A stretch of DNA of 64,000 nucleotides from Planctomycetota bacterium. GTDB lineage: Bacteria > Planctomycetota > UBA1135 > GCA-002686595. Position 1 is the stretch's first letter. Each line of letters starts with the position of its first letter. The translations under genes were made by a program, and so were the position numbers. Shown one piece after another: positions 33,725 through 43,022 of the stretch. The notes beneath the pieces were generated by a model. That model saw nothing but the letters and a program-made list of their open reading frames with translations, made no database searches and was not told the origin of the DNA. The stretch is taken from positions 62,001-126,000 of the forward strand of contig JAJDEU010000043.1 in NCBI GenBank assembly GCA_029259635.1, written 5' to 3'.

Positions 33725-35587
33725 CTAGCTGTCCTTCGTACGCCCGATCTGATCGGAGAAGTAGGCCTCGTCATAGCCGACCGGCCCGGGCCGCTCTCCG
33801 GCAAAGGGCTCGAGCGTGTCGCGCGCCACTCCCCGACCCGCATCGCGCCCGCGTCGCGTGCCCTCCATGTCGCTGCCCGGTCGATCGGGGTGCTCCAGGT
33901 CCTCGGGCTTCGCGACGTGAATCGTCTGCGTCGGGAAGGCGAAGTCGACGTTCAACCGCTCGGCCACGCGCAGGATGTCGAGGAACAGCCGCTGCTTCTC
34001 GCGCAACTCCGTGCCCCAGTCCGGGCACTCGACAAAGCAGTAGAGCAAGACATCGAGCGACGCGGCGGAGAAGTTGTTGAGGTAGACGTGGTAGTAGTCC
34101 TTGCGCGTGTAGGGATGCTCGCGCAGAACCTCGCGCACGCCCTCGCAAAAGGCCTCGACCTTTTCCGGCGGCGTATCGTAGGTCAACGACAACATCGTCT
34201 TGATGCGGCGATAGCGACGCACGCCGAGGTTGTCCACCGACGAAGAGATGAAGTGCCGATTGGGAACCGAAATCACGCTGTCGTAAAAGGTTCGAATGCG
34301 CGTGCTTCGAAAGCCGACCTCTTCGATGGTGCCTTCGAGGCCTTCGGTGACGACCCAGTCGCCGAGCTGGAAGGGCTTGTCGAGCAAGACCGTGAAGGTT
34401 CCGAAGAGGTTCTCGATGCTGTCGCGCGCAGCGAAGCCGACCGCCAGAGAGCCGATCGAGAGCCCCGCGACAACGCCCCACAGATCTTCGCTCATCAAGG
34501 ACGCGAGGTAGACCAGGCCGACGATCGTGACAAAGATTTTGAGCGTACGCCGGAGCAGCGGCACGAGCATGTCGTCGAAACGATTCTCCGTACCGCGCGC
34601 GCGTTCGCCGAGAAAGCCGCTGAAGACGTCCACCAGACGGTAGGCCGCCCAGACGCCGGCGAAGGTCGCGAGGGTGCCGGCGGCGAGGTCGAGCAACGTG
34701 CGCAGATCTTCTTTGATGCCGAGAATCGGGAGCAAGAGCTGAAAGACGAGCGCTCCCGTTACGATTCCGACCGGCCGTTCTAAGCGCACGACCTCACTCG
34801 CTTCCAGTCGCGTGCGACCGGCCAGGCGCCGGAGAATCACTCCGAGGATCGCGCGGCCGATGCGGTCGAAGATCGCGGCGAGCAGAACCAGTCCGACGAG
34901 ACCGGCCCACTGCCAGTTCTCCAAGAGAAAGCTCTTGCGCCTAAGAGCGTCCGGCATCCTCTCTCGCAAAGTCATCCGCAGGTAGGGAAGCATTCCCATG
35001 CTCTCGCTGACAGCCGCGATGGTCTGCAGACCCTCAAACTGCGCCCGCATACTGGGAATGCTTCGCACCGTCTCGTCACTGATGCGCCAACCCAAGTCGC
35101 TCGACTTCACAAATCGAACAACCGCGCGAACCTCTTTTCCTGGAGGTGATCCGCGATACGTCCACTCCGTCGCACCCGCTTCGGGCCGCAAGAGCTTCTC
35201 GAAGTTGATGAGCTCCGTTCGATTCAGAATCTCGTAGAGCTGGTCGGCGCGCTCGACTCCAACCTCCGACCGATCGTTTTCCGAAAGACTCGAAAGGTCC
35301 ATCACTCCCGACGCGACCACCTTCTCGGCCCGATACTCCTGCATCTCCGTGACGAAGAATTGAAAAGCCTCGTGCGGATCGGAGAATTGCCGAGCGTCGC
35401 GGCTTTCCGAAACGGGACTGGTGCCTGCCTCTAATTGGGCACCCGCTGTGCCCAGGATGTCCTGCGCAGCGCTCGCAGGACTTACGAGCGCCAGAACCAA
35501 GCCGGCAGTGATCGATAGGACGAACTGACGTCCACCGGAAAGCCGCACGCTAGTTCTCAGGCTCTTCTCGTTCTTCAGCGGTCTCAA
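33725..35587 (-). CDS. MscS-like mechanosensitive channel with secreted N-terminal domain
   Basis: About 620 residues. A signal peptide ('FVLSITAGLVLALVSPASA') precedes an extracytoplasmic domain of about 170 residues, then four or five membrane helices (from about 230). The MscS core includes the pore-lining helix 'LWGVVAGLSIGSLAVGFAARDSIENLFG' and the beta domain 'DKPFQLGDWVVTEGLEGTIEEVGFRSTRIRT' (positions about 405-460). The C-terminal domain is followed by a 70-residue polar tail. I choose the TTG at 35587 for its excellent Shine-Dalgarno (GGAGGGG, 5 nt); a GTG at 35548 just after the upstream stop is the alternative. It probably releases solutes on hypo-osmotic shock. Coupled to the lytic transglycosylase gene. 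Confidence 0.88.
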   Translation of the reverse strand: MRPLKNEKSLRTSVRLSGGRQFVLSITAGLVLALVSPASAAQDILGTAGAQLEAGTSPVSESRDARQFSDPHEAFQFFVTEMQEYRAEKVVASGVMDLSSLSENDRSEVGVERADQLYEILNRTELINFEKLLRPEAGATEWTYRGSPPGKEVRAVVRFVKSSDLGWRISDETVRSIPSMRAQFEGLQTIAAVSESMGMLPYLRMTLRERMPDALRRKSFLLENWQWAGLVGLVLLAAIFDRIGRAILGVILRRLAGRTRLEASEVVRLERPVGIVTGALVFQLLLPILGIKEDLRTLLDLAAGTLATFAGVWAAYRLVDVFSGFLGERARGTENRFDDMLVPLLRRTLKIFVTIVGLVYLASLMSEDLWGVVAGLSIGSLAVGFAARDSIENLFGTFTVLLDKPFQLGDWVVTEGLEGTIEEVGFRSTRIRTFYDSVISVPNRHFISSSVDNLGVRRYRRIKTMLSLTYDTPPEKVEAFCEGVREVLREHPYTRKDYYHVYLNNFSAASLDVLLYCFVECPDWGTELREKQRLFLDILRVAERLNVDFAFPTQTIHVAKPEDLEHPDRPGSDMEGTRRGRDAGRGVARDTLEPFAGERPGPVGYDEAYFSDQIGRTKDS

Positions 35588-36206
35588 AATATCCCCTCCG
35601 GGCAATCTCGTCTCGATAGCGCATCACGCGATGAGCGTAAGCCAGGACATCGGAGTTGCCGGCCGCCATGCGCTCTTCCCGCCAAGCAGCATAGCTCCCC
35701 GCCTCGCGAACCCAACGGGCAAGTCGAAAGGGACCGGTGTTGTAGGCCACGAGCGCCGCTTCGAGATTGCCCTCTTCGCGTTCCAAGAGATACGCCATGT
35801 AGTTCGCGCCGAGCCGCACGTTGAGCAGCGGGTCAGAGACGAGATCTTCCTTCGTCGGCGCTTCCAAACCGAGAATTCCCGCGCGCTCGACCGCGGTCGA
35901 GTGCATGAGCTGCAGCAGGCCGAGCGCGCCCTTATGCGAGATCGCCGAAATGCTCCCGCTCGACTCAGCGCGCATCATGCCCGCCAGCAGGCACGGATCG
36001 AGGTTGGATTCCCGTGCGGCGAAAACGATCTCCTCGTGGTGCGCGCGCAGCGTTCTGCGGGCAATGCTGGCCTTCACCGCGGGTTTGGCTTCCTTCCAAA
36101 TGAAGCTCGCGACAAAGACAAGCGCGGCGACCAAGCCCAATCGCCAGACGATGCGAAAGGGTGTACGCGATGGGAGAACCCGCTCGGCAGTCACTTCGGC
36201 AGTCAC
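35550..36206 (-). CDS. Membrane-anchored lytic transglycosylase (SLT domain)
   Basis: 218 residues from the GTG at 36206, which overlaps the upstream HEAT-gene stop (GTGA); the frame is open much further but only as out-of-frame sequence of that gene. One N-terminal membrane helix (about 17-37) anchors a soluble-lytic-transglycosylase domain: catalytic glutamate E81 in 'MMRAESSGSISAISHKGALGLLQLMHSTA', then 'NVRLGANYMAYLLEREEGNLEAALVAYNTGP'. It cleaves peptidoglycan glycan strands with 1,6-anhydro product formation (family knowledge). Genes on both sides overlap it, pointing to a joint envelope function with the MscS channel. Confidence 0.9.
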   Translation of the reverse strand: MTAEVTAERVLPSRTPFRIVWRLGLVAALVFVASFIWKEAKPAVKASIARRTLRAHHEEIVFAARESNLDPCLLAGMMRAESSGSISAISHKGALGLLQLMHSTAVERAGILGLEAPTKEDLVSDPLLNVRLGANYMAYLLEREEGNLEAALVAYNTGPFRLARWVREAGSYAAWREERMAAGNSDVLAYAHRVMRYRDEIARRGYFETAEEREEPEN

Positions 36207-39200
36207 TTCGGCCAGTTCCTCAACAAGAGTTCGTCGCGCTCGGCCTGCGCCATAGGAGCCTCCAGGCGCTCGCCAGTCATTCGCGACAGCTCTCGTTCCG
36301 CTCGTGTCACCAAAAACTCTTCTTGAGCTTGCAGAAGAGCGAGCAGAAGTTCCGCGCCGGAGCGAGTGCCGGATCCCGTCAAGGCGCCCTCCTCCGGAGA
36401 GCGCAGGCCAAGACGTTCGGCTGCCGCAAACAACCAAGCTTCCGAGCTGTCCTGACGCACCGTGTCCCACCAATCCCACCAAGCCTGCGCGGGATCCGCT
36501 TCGCCTCGGAAGTCCACGGCGGTCAAGATCGCGAGCTCGGTCGCCACCCGTTCGTCGCCTGGGTTTTCCGTCAAGATCGCGAGCAGCGAGGAGGCCACCG
36601 CGGCAACTCCGCCTTCCGCGAGAATCAATGCCGATTCGCGCGACAACCCGGGCTCGCGGCGATTGACAATCCGCAAGAGCTCGTCATGGCCGTCGGCGCC
36701 GAGATCGACCAGGCCCTGCCGAGCGGACTCGAACACAATCGCGCGAGGACCGCGCGCCAAGAGGCTGACCAAGATCGGTGCCGTGGCTCGGTCCTTCAAG
36801 GAGGCTAGCCCTTCCGAAGCAGCGCGCCTGACGCCTGCTTTCGTGCTGGAGAGCGCGGGGAGCATCGCTCCGATTGCCCGTTCATCTCTCGACTGAGCCA
36901 TGGCGTGGATCGCCGCCAATTGAATCTTCCCAGTCGGGGAATCGAGTCGAGCGTAGATCGAATCTGCCCAAGTCTTGCGCTGCCCTTCCGTTCCCGGACG
37001 GTCGAGGAGAAGGGCGGAACGCTCGCCCAACGCGCGGACGGCGGCAGCCTCTACTTCAAACTCCGGATCTTTTAGAGAGCGCTCAAACAGTCGGTCGACA
37101 CCGGGGCTGAGATCGAGGGCCAGTGCTCGAATCGCAGCCGCTCGCAGGACCGGCCGAGGGCTGGTCACATGGGTTCGTGCCCAAGCGCTTGGGCTCGCCA
37201 AGAAAACACCACGGAGATCCTCGATGGCCGTCGAGCCGTACTTGTCGCTGAGCAAGTCCGACAAGCTAAGCGCCAGTTCCTCGTCCATCGCCCGCGCGCC
37301 GTCGAGCGCGACCAACTCCGGCACCGCTTCCGGCGCGGGCTGCTCCCCTCTCTCCGCTCGAGCGGCCCTCAACGCCAAGCCGACCATTCGCGGGACAACG
37401 GGCGAGTAGAAGTCTTCGCGGTTCAGTCGCTGGGTCAGCGCTTGAAAGTCCGAAGCGTCGGCAACCCGCGGCTGTGCGAACAAGCGTTCGAGCTCACCCA
37501 ATCCCGTCTCAAACTCCTCCTCGTTCAAGGAATTCAGATTGGAGAGCACCAGCCGCTTCAATCGACGCGCTCGCTCATGGGCGTCGTGTGACTCGGACCA
37601 AAACTGACGCTCGTCCACCCAGGCTGCGGGTTCCTCGTTTCGCCGGACTTCGGGGAAATATCGCTGCCAGCGGTTTCTTTCCTCCAGAGCACGAAGCACT
37701 TCCACCACGCGCTCGAACCAAGGCTCGGCACCGGACGGACCGACGATAAACACCTTCTCGTAGCCGCCCGTCGCGAGGCTTAACTCTCGATCGGGCCTCG
37801 CGCCTATAGCCCGTACGCTCGAAACCCGCTGAGCGGAAAAGAGCCCCTCCTTCTCGAGCACTCGGTAAAGGTCGATGCACTGATTCTTGGCTAGCCAGAT
37901 GGCCCCCTGCTCAGGACTTGTCGAGCCACCCGCGGGGTCTCCGTAAACCGAAAGACGCACATCGTCCGCTTGACTGCGATAGGTCACGCGAATCGATTCG
38001 GCGTCCGAAACGCTGACGGGAAAGATCGCACGGTGCGCGCGAAAGTCTTTGGCCGAGTCCGCCCACCAGCTGGCCCAAGCTCGCCCGTCACCACCTAGGT
38101 CGCGCCCGGAGATCAAGGCCAATCGACGCCGAGCCGTCCCCTCCAGTGCAGTCAGGTCGGGATGAAACTCCGTCCCCCCCACGATTCGCACCAGGTGGTG
38201 CGGGACCAACAGCTCGAGCCACTGACTCGGTGTGGAACGGTCGCTCCTAAAACCCAGTCCCGCGAGGGCACAGGCCGAAGCGCCGACCGAAACTTCGAGT
38301 CCCTCCGCGAGGTTGCGGAGCAAGACGTCGGTCATGCCCGCATCTAGAATCGCACGCGTCTGCATATCCTCGCGTTCGATGATGGCGATCAGGGCATACG
38401 CCTCGTAGCGCGAAAAAACCGAAGCCGAGCTCACGACTTCCAGCAGGCGCGCATCGACGCTCTCACCCGAAACTCGCGCCAGGGAGAGCGCAGCATGCGA
38501 GGCGACGCGCGCATCGGAATCACCGAGCGCTTCGAAGAGCAGCTCGACAGCCGAGCTCGAATCTAAACCGCTGGCGAGCTGAAGCGCATGCAATCGAGTA
38601 TCGGCTTGCCCAGATTTCATGAGCTCGGAGAGATCCCCGACGCGCGAATCGTCGAGGTCGGGAGCCAGGAGCGCGGCCGCTGCGGAGCGCATCGAAGCCT
38701 GTGGGTGAGCGAGTAGATCGAGGAAGAGCTCCGGCGAGGCGAGCACCGGATCGAGCTCGTGCAGTCCGTTCAAGAGCTGGCTTGCCGAGCGTCCTGGGAC
38801 CCGAGACTTGAGCGATTCAACGACCAGCGCTCGATCTTCATCCACTCCCCCCATCAGTAAGACCCGCTGCACCGTCACTCTCACCATCACCGAAGTCGAC
38901 ATCAGCGCCCCGCGAGCGGCGGCGAGGCCGGGCTCGCCGACCGCGAGCAATCGATCGGCGAATTCAATCTCGCGCTCCCGCGTGATCGACCCGATTCGGC
39001 GCAGCTCGAGCAGGATCTGATCCGCTCCGGCAAGGTTCGGCTCGCTCCCACCTGGACCAGGCTCTGCGGTCGGAGGCGCGAGGCCGAGGGTCTCCGCTCG
39101 AGTGGGCTCCAGACTCTCGGGCAGGTCGAGGCCGTGAACACGCCCGGCTCCGCGAGAGCGCGGAGCTTCCTCGCCAGAGGCACGGGGCCGCTCGGGCAGA

Positions 39201-39274
39201 TCGAGCTGGGCCGAGACGGGAGCGGCGAACGAGACGCCGAGAGCGAGTAGCCCAATAATAGAGTGGATTCTCAT
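36203..39274 (-). CDS. Large secreted HEAT-repeat protein
   Basis: 1023 residues from the ATG giving the signal peptide 'MRIHSIIGLLALGVSFAAPVSA'; the frame is open for 78 further codons without similarity. Most of the chain is HEAT / PBS-lyase-like helical repeats: for example 'DSDARVASHAALSLARV', 'TKAGVRRAASEGLASLKDRATAPI' and 'DPEFEVEAAAVRALGERSA'. A non-repeat central part (about 400-540) contains a small beta-rich segment. Secreted HEAT giants are common in planctomycetes and act as protein-binding scaffolds. No catalytic motif. The stop overlaps the transglycosylase start, suggesting it may present or control that enzyme (inference). Confidence 0.82.
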   Translation of the reverse strand: MRIHSIIGLLALGVSFAAPVSAQLDLPERPRASGEEAPRSRGAGRVHGLDLPESLEPTRAETLGLAPPTAEPGPGGSEPNLAGADQILLELRRIGSITREREIEFADRLLAVGEPGLAAARGALMSTSVMVRVTVQRVLLMGGVDEDRALVVESLKSRVPGRSASQLLNGLHELDPVLASPELFLDLLAHPQASMRSAAAALLAPDLDDSRVGDLSELMKSGQADTRLHALQLASGLDSSSAVELLFEALGDSDARVASHAALSLARVSGESVDARLLEVVSSASVFSRYEAYALIAIIEREDMQTRAILDAGMTDVLLRNLAEGLEVSVGASACALAGLGFRSDRSTPSQWLELLVPHHLVRIVGGTEFHPDLTALEGTARRRLALISGRDLGGDGRAWASWWADSAKDFRAHRAIFPVSVSDAESIRVTYRSQADDVRLSVYGDPAGGSTSPEQGAIWLAKNQCIDLYRVLEKEGLFSAQRVSSVRAIGARPDRELSLATGGYEKVFIVGPSGAEPWFERVVEVLRALEERNRWQRYFPEVRRNEEPAAWVDERQFWSESHDAHERARRLKRLVLSNLNSLNEEEFETGLGELERLFAQPRVADASDFQALTQRLNREDFYSPVVPRMVGLALRAARAERGEQPAPEAVPELVALDGARAMDEELALSLSDLLSDKYGSTAIEDLRGVFLASPSAWARTHVTSPRPVLRAAAIRALALDLSPGVDRLFERSLKDPEFEVEAAAVRALGERSALLLDRPGTEGQRKTWADSIYARLDSPTGKIQLAAIHAMAQSRDERAIGAMLPALSSTKAGVRRAASEGLASLKDRATAPILVSLLARGPRAIVFESARQGLVDLGADGHDELLRIVNRREPGLSRESALILAEGGVAAVASSLLAILTENPGDERVATELAILTAVDFRGEADPAQAWWDWWDTVRQDSSEAWLFAAAERLGLRSPEEGALTGSGTRSGAELLLALLQAQEEFLVTRAERELSRMTGERLEAPMAQAERDELLLRNWPK

Positions 39275-39562
39275 GGTGGCGGAACTAGCCGCGAGGCCTC
39301 TGGGGGCTACGCGAGCGGCGAGGAAAGCCTCGCGGAGCGCCTCTCCGCCCGGATCATGCCGAATTTTTGGGGTCGTGGTCGGGTGAAGAGCTTGTCGGAC
39401 CCCGGATTCTCCCCGTTCAGCCCCCGATACTGGGTGATAAAGGCCCCTCAAGTCGAGGCCTGAGCGAACCGATTGGATAGGGAACCGGTCTTTTCCGAAT
39501 GCGGGCACCCGAGAACATCGTCCCCACCCGTGTGCCCCTTCACCACTTCCCCCACCGACTCT

Positions 39563-41107
39563 ATGGCTGCCTTCACCCTCGACGAGCTCCCCATCGCCAT
39601 CGCCAGCGCTGACAACCTGCCCAGTATCCCCGGGGTTGCCATGGAGATCCTCCGCATCTCCCGTGACCCGGACGCCGAGCTAGAAGACTACGCCGACGCC
39701 ATCTCACGAGATCCGGCCCTCTCGGCAAAGCTACTCAAGCTGTCGAACTCGTCGATGTTCAGCATGACGCAGGACGTCACGAACATGCGCCAGGCCACCA
39801 TGGTCCTGGGGATGAAGACGATCCAGCTCATGTCGCTCTCGTTCTCCCTTGCCAAGGCGACTTCGCATAGCGAAGCGAAGGGCGACTTCGATTTCGGCGA
39901 GTATTGGCAGCGCAGTCTCGTCGCCTCCGTCGCGGGCCGTGGCTTCTGCAAGCTGCTCAACATCAACTTTGGAGATGAAGCCTTCATGTGTGGACTGCTC
40001 TCCAACATTGGCCAGCTGGTGATGAACCAGTGCATACCGGACGACTTCGCCGAAGTGCTTGCCAAGTGTGATCACTGGCCGACCAACGAAGACGAAGAGA
40101 AGATCATCGGATACTCGCACTCTGCCCTGGGCGGGGTGCTTTTGCGCAACTGGGAACTTCCCGAGATGATCTGCGAGGTCATCACTCACATGCATGCCCC
40201 GGAGGAGCTGCCGGAAGATTCGGACGAGAGCACTCGTGATCTGACGATGATCATGAACCTCGCCGCACACGCCGTCGTCATCCTCGGCGATGAGGCGAAG
40301 GGCGACGCCTACGCGAAGCTCATCGAGATCACGAACGAGAAGGGAATTCCCGAAGAAGAGATCTCCAAGTTCTTGATCAGCATGGCTAGCGGCATCAAAG
40401 AAACTGCCGATCTTCTGGATCTCAAAGTTGCGAAGCCGCAAGACCACTCCGAAGTGGTCGAAGCCGCACGAGAGCAGATGATTCAAATCAGCCTGGGCAA
40501 CGCCGCTTGCCTTCAGCAGGCAGAACGCCGCGCGGAGAACCTAGCGAGCGAGAATCGCGACCTAGCTATCAAGGCAACCACCGACAAGCTGACGGGAATT
40601 GCCAATCGAGCGAGCTTCGATTCCGTGATAGAGAGCGAGGTTACCAAGCGCACCCTCGGGGAAGAGCCCAACGCGCTCGGTCTGCTCATCATCGATATCG
40701 ACAAATTCAAGAACTTCAACGACACCTACGGTCACCAAGCGGGAGACAAGGTACTTACCACCGTCGGTCAGCTCATGAAGGGCATGACACGCGAGTCCGA
40801 TATGCCCGCGCGCTACGGCGGAGAAGAGTTCGCGGTCATCGTTCCACGGACGACTCCCTTTGCACTCGGGTGCTACGCCGAGCGCATTCGCGCGAAGATC
40901 GAAGAGACCGTCCTGCCGGTTGACGGACACACCCTGAACATCACGATCAGCATCGGAGGCGTCTGCCTTTCAAAGGCGACCGACATCGAGGCTTCGATCA
41001 AGAAGATGATCTCAGCCGCGGACGCGCTGCTCTACAGCTGCAAAGAGAACGGGCGTAACCGGTGTGAGATCCAGAGTGAAATCCTGGACCTCACTCAGCC
41101 TGAGTAG
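39563..41107 (+). CDS. HDOD-GGDEF signalling protein (diguanylate cyclase)
   Basis: 514 residues from the ATG starting 'MAAFTLDELPIAIASADNLPS'; the frame is open 30 codons upstream. The HDOD domain covers about 15-225 ('LPSIPGVAMEILRISRDPDAELEDYADAISRDPALSAKLLKL' in the usual pattern), followed by a helical linker (about 290-350). A GGDEF domain then has intact metal and catalytic residues ('DIDKFKNFNDTYGHQAGD', G419-G-E-E-F423) and the inhibitory I-site R410-x-x-D413. It should make cyclic di-GMP with product feedback. HDOD partners are unknown. The 288 bases between it and the divergent HEAT gene carry the promoters. Confidence 0.92.
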   Translation: MAAFTLDELPIAIASADNLPSIPGVAMEILRISRDPDAELEDYADAISRDPALSAKLLKLSNSSMFSMTQDVTNMRQATMVLGMKTIQLMSLSFSLAKATSHSEAKGDFDFGEYWQRSLVASVAGRGFCKLLNINFGDEAFMCGLLSNIGQLVMNQCIPDDFAEVLAKCDHWPTNEDEEKIIGYSHSALGGVLLRNWELPEMICEVITHMHAPEELPEDSDESTRDLTMIMNLAAHAVVILGDEAKGDAYAKLIEITNEKGIPEEEISKFLISMASGIKETADLLDLKVAKPQDHSEVVEAAREQMIQISLGNAACLQQAERRAENLASENRDLAIKATTDKLTGIANRASFDSVIESEVTKRTLGEEPNALGLLIIDIDKFKNFNDTYGHQAGDKVLTTVGQLMKGMTRESDMPARYGGEEFAVIVPRTTPFALGCYAERIRAKIEETVLPVDGHTLNITISIGGVCLSKATDIEASIKKMISAADALLYSCKENGRNRCEIQSEILDLTQPE

Positions 41108-42860
41108 CTCCCGAGTTGGTGCTGGCCTCATCCAGGTCAGCACCCGTGCGCTCATCCTCTCGGATCCGAAAGAGCGCTAGCCGCGGCCCCCAGACCTCGG
41201 CGTTGAGGACGGCATGGAGCATGTCATCCTCTTGATAGCCGTCATTGGCATAGACCGCACCTTCCGTGTGCGGAGTCAGCCAAACTCGGTCCGCGATTCG
41301 GGCCAGCGCTTGTTTCAAACCCTCCGTTCGCCCCGACCCTTCGGACATGATGCAGAGCGCGATGGTTGACCCCATCGTCGGCAAGATCTCGCACAGCTCT
41401 TGAACGTGCTCGGGCTGGCCACTTCTCGCAACCCGATTCAATTCGGGGGGGAACGCGAGGAACTCTGTTCCGCCGTCCTCAAAGTTTTGCGCGTTGCGCT
41501 TCGACATATAGCGCAGCCATGCTGAGGAGTATGGAAATCTGCGACTCGCCGGGTTGGCGCTCTCATCCAGATGACCGGCGAGAGGCAAGAAGGCTCGCGG
41601 ATGGAGAAGAATGCGTTCCTCCGACTGAGTGGGAGCCAAGAATTGCGCCGCGAGTTGATAGGTGTCCGGTTGCGACCGGAGCCACACAAGTCGGACGCTG
41701 GCATAGGTCGGAAGTGCGAGAGCGAGCGCTGCGAGGACGAAACCTATCGGCGCGCGCAACCGCGGAACTACGCGGCTGAAGAGTCCTGTCACATCGTAGA
41801 GAGCGAGCGCTGCCAACAAGCCGAGGTAGGGATACAGCGGAATGAAGAAGCGTTCGAAGCTGTAGCGAAAGAGTCCAAAGGCCAGAGTGCACGGCAGAGC
41901 GAAGCCGAGCATGACCAACAGGTCCTTCTGGCGTTCGGCGCGATCCGGATCAGCGGCGGCTTTCTTCCAATGGACCAAACGAATCAGCGCGCCGACGAAC
42001 CCCAGCGCAGCGGCCCACAAGAGAACGGGGTCATAGCCTTTCAACGCGTCGTACCAGATTCGAAATCCCTCGCCCGTGAACATGCTCATTCCGAGCATGT
42101 GCGGAAACCGGTTACTGGCTTCTTGTTCGTTGAAAGTGAATGTCTCGACCGGGCCATAGAGGAACGGCCAAAAAGCAGCGAGAGAGACGATTACGGCAAA
42201 CGCTTGCCACGCGAGGGCGGGCAAGGGAAAGCGCCCGGGCCGCCGCGAGAACCACACTGCGAGGAGTCCGGCTGGCAAGAGGAAGGCCGCGCTATGCAGA
42301 GTTCCCACGCTCAAGAACAGCATGACCAAATACAGAGCCATGTGTTTCGCCGTCGGTGTGCGCCGCAATTGCATGGCCGCGAGGACCGCGAAGAGAGCTA
42401 AGGTTGCGAACGGAACGTGTGGTCGAGCTTGCTGGGAGAAGGAGACGTGGAGCAGGCTGGTTCCGGCGAACAGCGCTGCGAGCAGGGACCAGCCTCCGCT
42501 AAACCAGTAGCGCGCGAGCCAATAGGTGCCGGGAACCGCGAGAGCGCCGAGAATTGCGCTGACCCAACGAGCTCGCAGATGATTTTGCCCGGCAACATCG
42601 AAGTGAGCTTCGGCATGGGCGGGCTCAAGCGCCTTGTCGGTCTGGGGAGTCGGCAGCACGGACATGCCGCGAGGAATCAGGTGGCCGTACTTTCCCCACG
42701 AATAGGCGTAGTCCGATTCGCCGGTCTGAATCTGCTGGAGTTGATCGATCGCGTGATCGTCGGGATCGCTCTGATGCGGCAGAAAGAAGTCGAGCCCCAC
42801 GATGCGCAAGGAGAGCGCGAGTGCGAAACCAACGATGGGCAAGGTCCAGGAGCGATTCAT
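41091..42860 (-). CDS. GT39/ArnT-like integral membrane glycosyltransferase
   Basis: 589 residues with about ten or eleven hydrophobic helices in the first 400 residues and a soluble C-terminal domain. The N-terminus 'GFALALSLRIVGLDFFLPHQSDPDDHAIDQL' places an acidic D-D/E pair in the first periplasmic loop, as in the dolichyl-phosphate-mannose mannosyltransferase (GT39/PMT_2) superfamily. 'RARWVSAILGALAVPGTYWLARYWFSGGWSLLAALF' then matches the family's second helical pair. It probably transfers a sugar from a polyprenyl-phosphate donor outside the membrane; acceptor unknown. Its 3' end overlaps the convergent HDOD-GGDEF gene by 17 bases. Confidence 0.82.
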   Translation of the reverse strand: MNRSWTLPIVGFALALSLRIVGLDFFLPHQSDPDDHAIDQLQQIQTGESDYAYSWGKYGHLIPRGMSVLPTPQTDKALEPAHAEAHFDVAGQNHLRARWVSAILGALAVPGTYWLARYWFSGGWSLLAALFAGTSLLHVSFSQQARPHVPFATLALFAVLAAMQLRRTPTAKHMALYLVMLFLSVGTLHSAAFLLPAGLLAVWFSRRPGRFPLPALAWQAFAVIVSLAAFWPFLYGPVETFTFNEQEASNRFPHMLGMSMFTGEGFRIWYDALKGYDPVLLWAAALGFVGALIRLVHWKKAAADPDRAERQKDLLVMLGFALPCTLAFGLFRYSFERFFIPLYPYLGLLAALALYDVTGLFSRVVPRLRAPIGFVLAALALALPTYASVRLVWLRSQPDTYQLAAQFLAPTQSEERILLHPRAFLPLAGHLDESANPASRRFPYSSAWLRYMSKRNAQNFEDGGTEFLAFPPELNRVARSGQPEHVQELCEILPTMGSTIALCIMSEGSGRTEGLKQALARIADRVWLTPHTEGAVYANDGYQEDDMLHAVLNAEVWGPRLALFRIREDERTGADLDEASTNSGATQAE

Positions 42861-43022
42861 TCTGAGAAGAGCCTTCTGATGAGAGAGTAGCGTGCGCGAC
42901 AGGCGAAGGAAGAAGCGCTTGGGCTTAGTCGGACTTGGAACAACGAAGGCTTCGTGCCGGGGAGCGGCTCTGAATGAAACCCGAATTTCAGGCGCTCCGG
43001 GGGATCAACGCTCCAGAATTTA

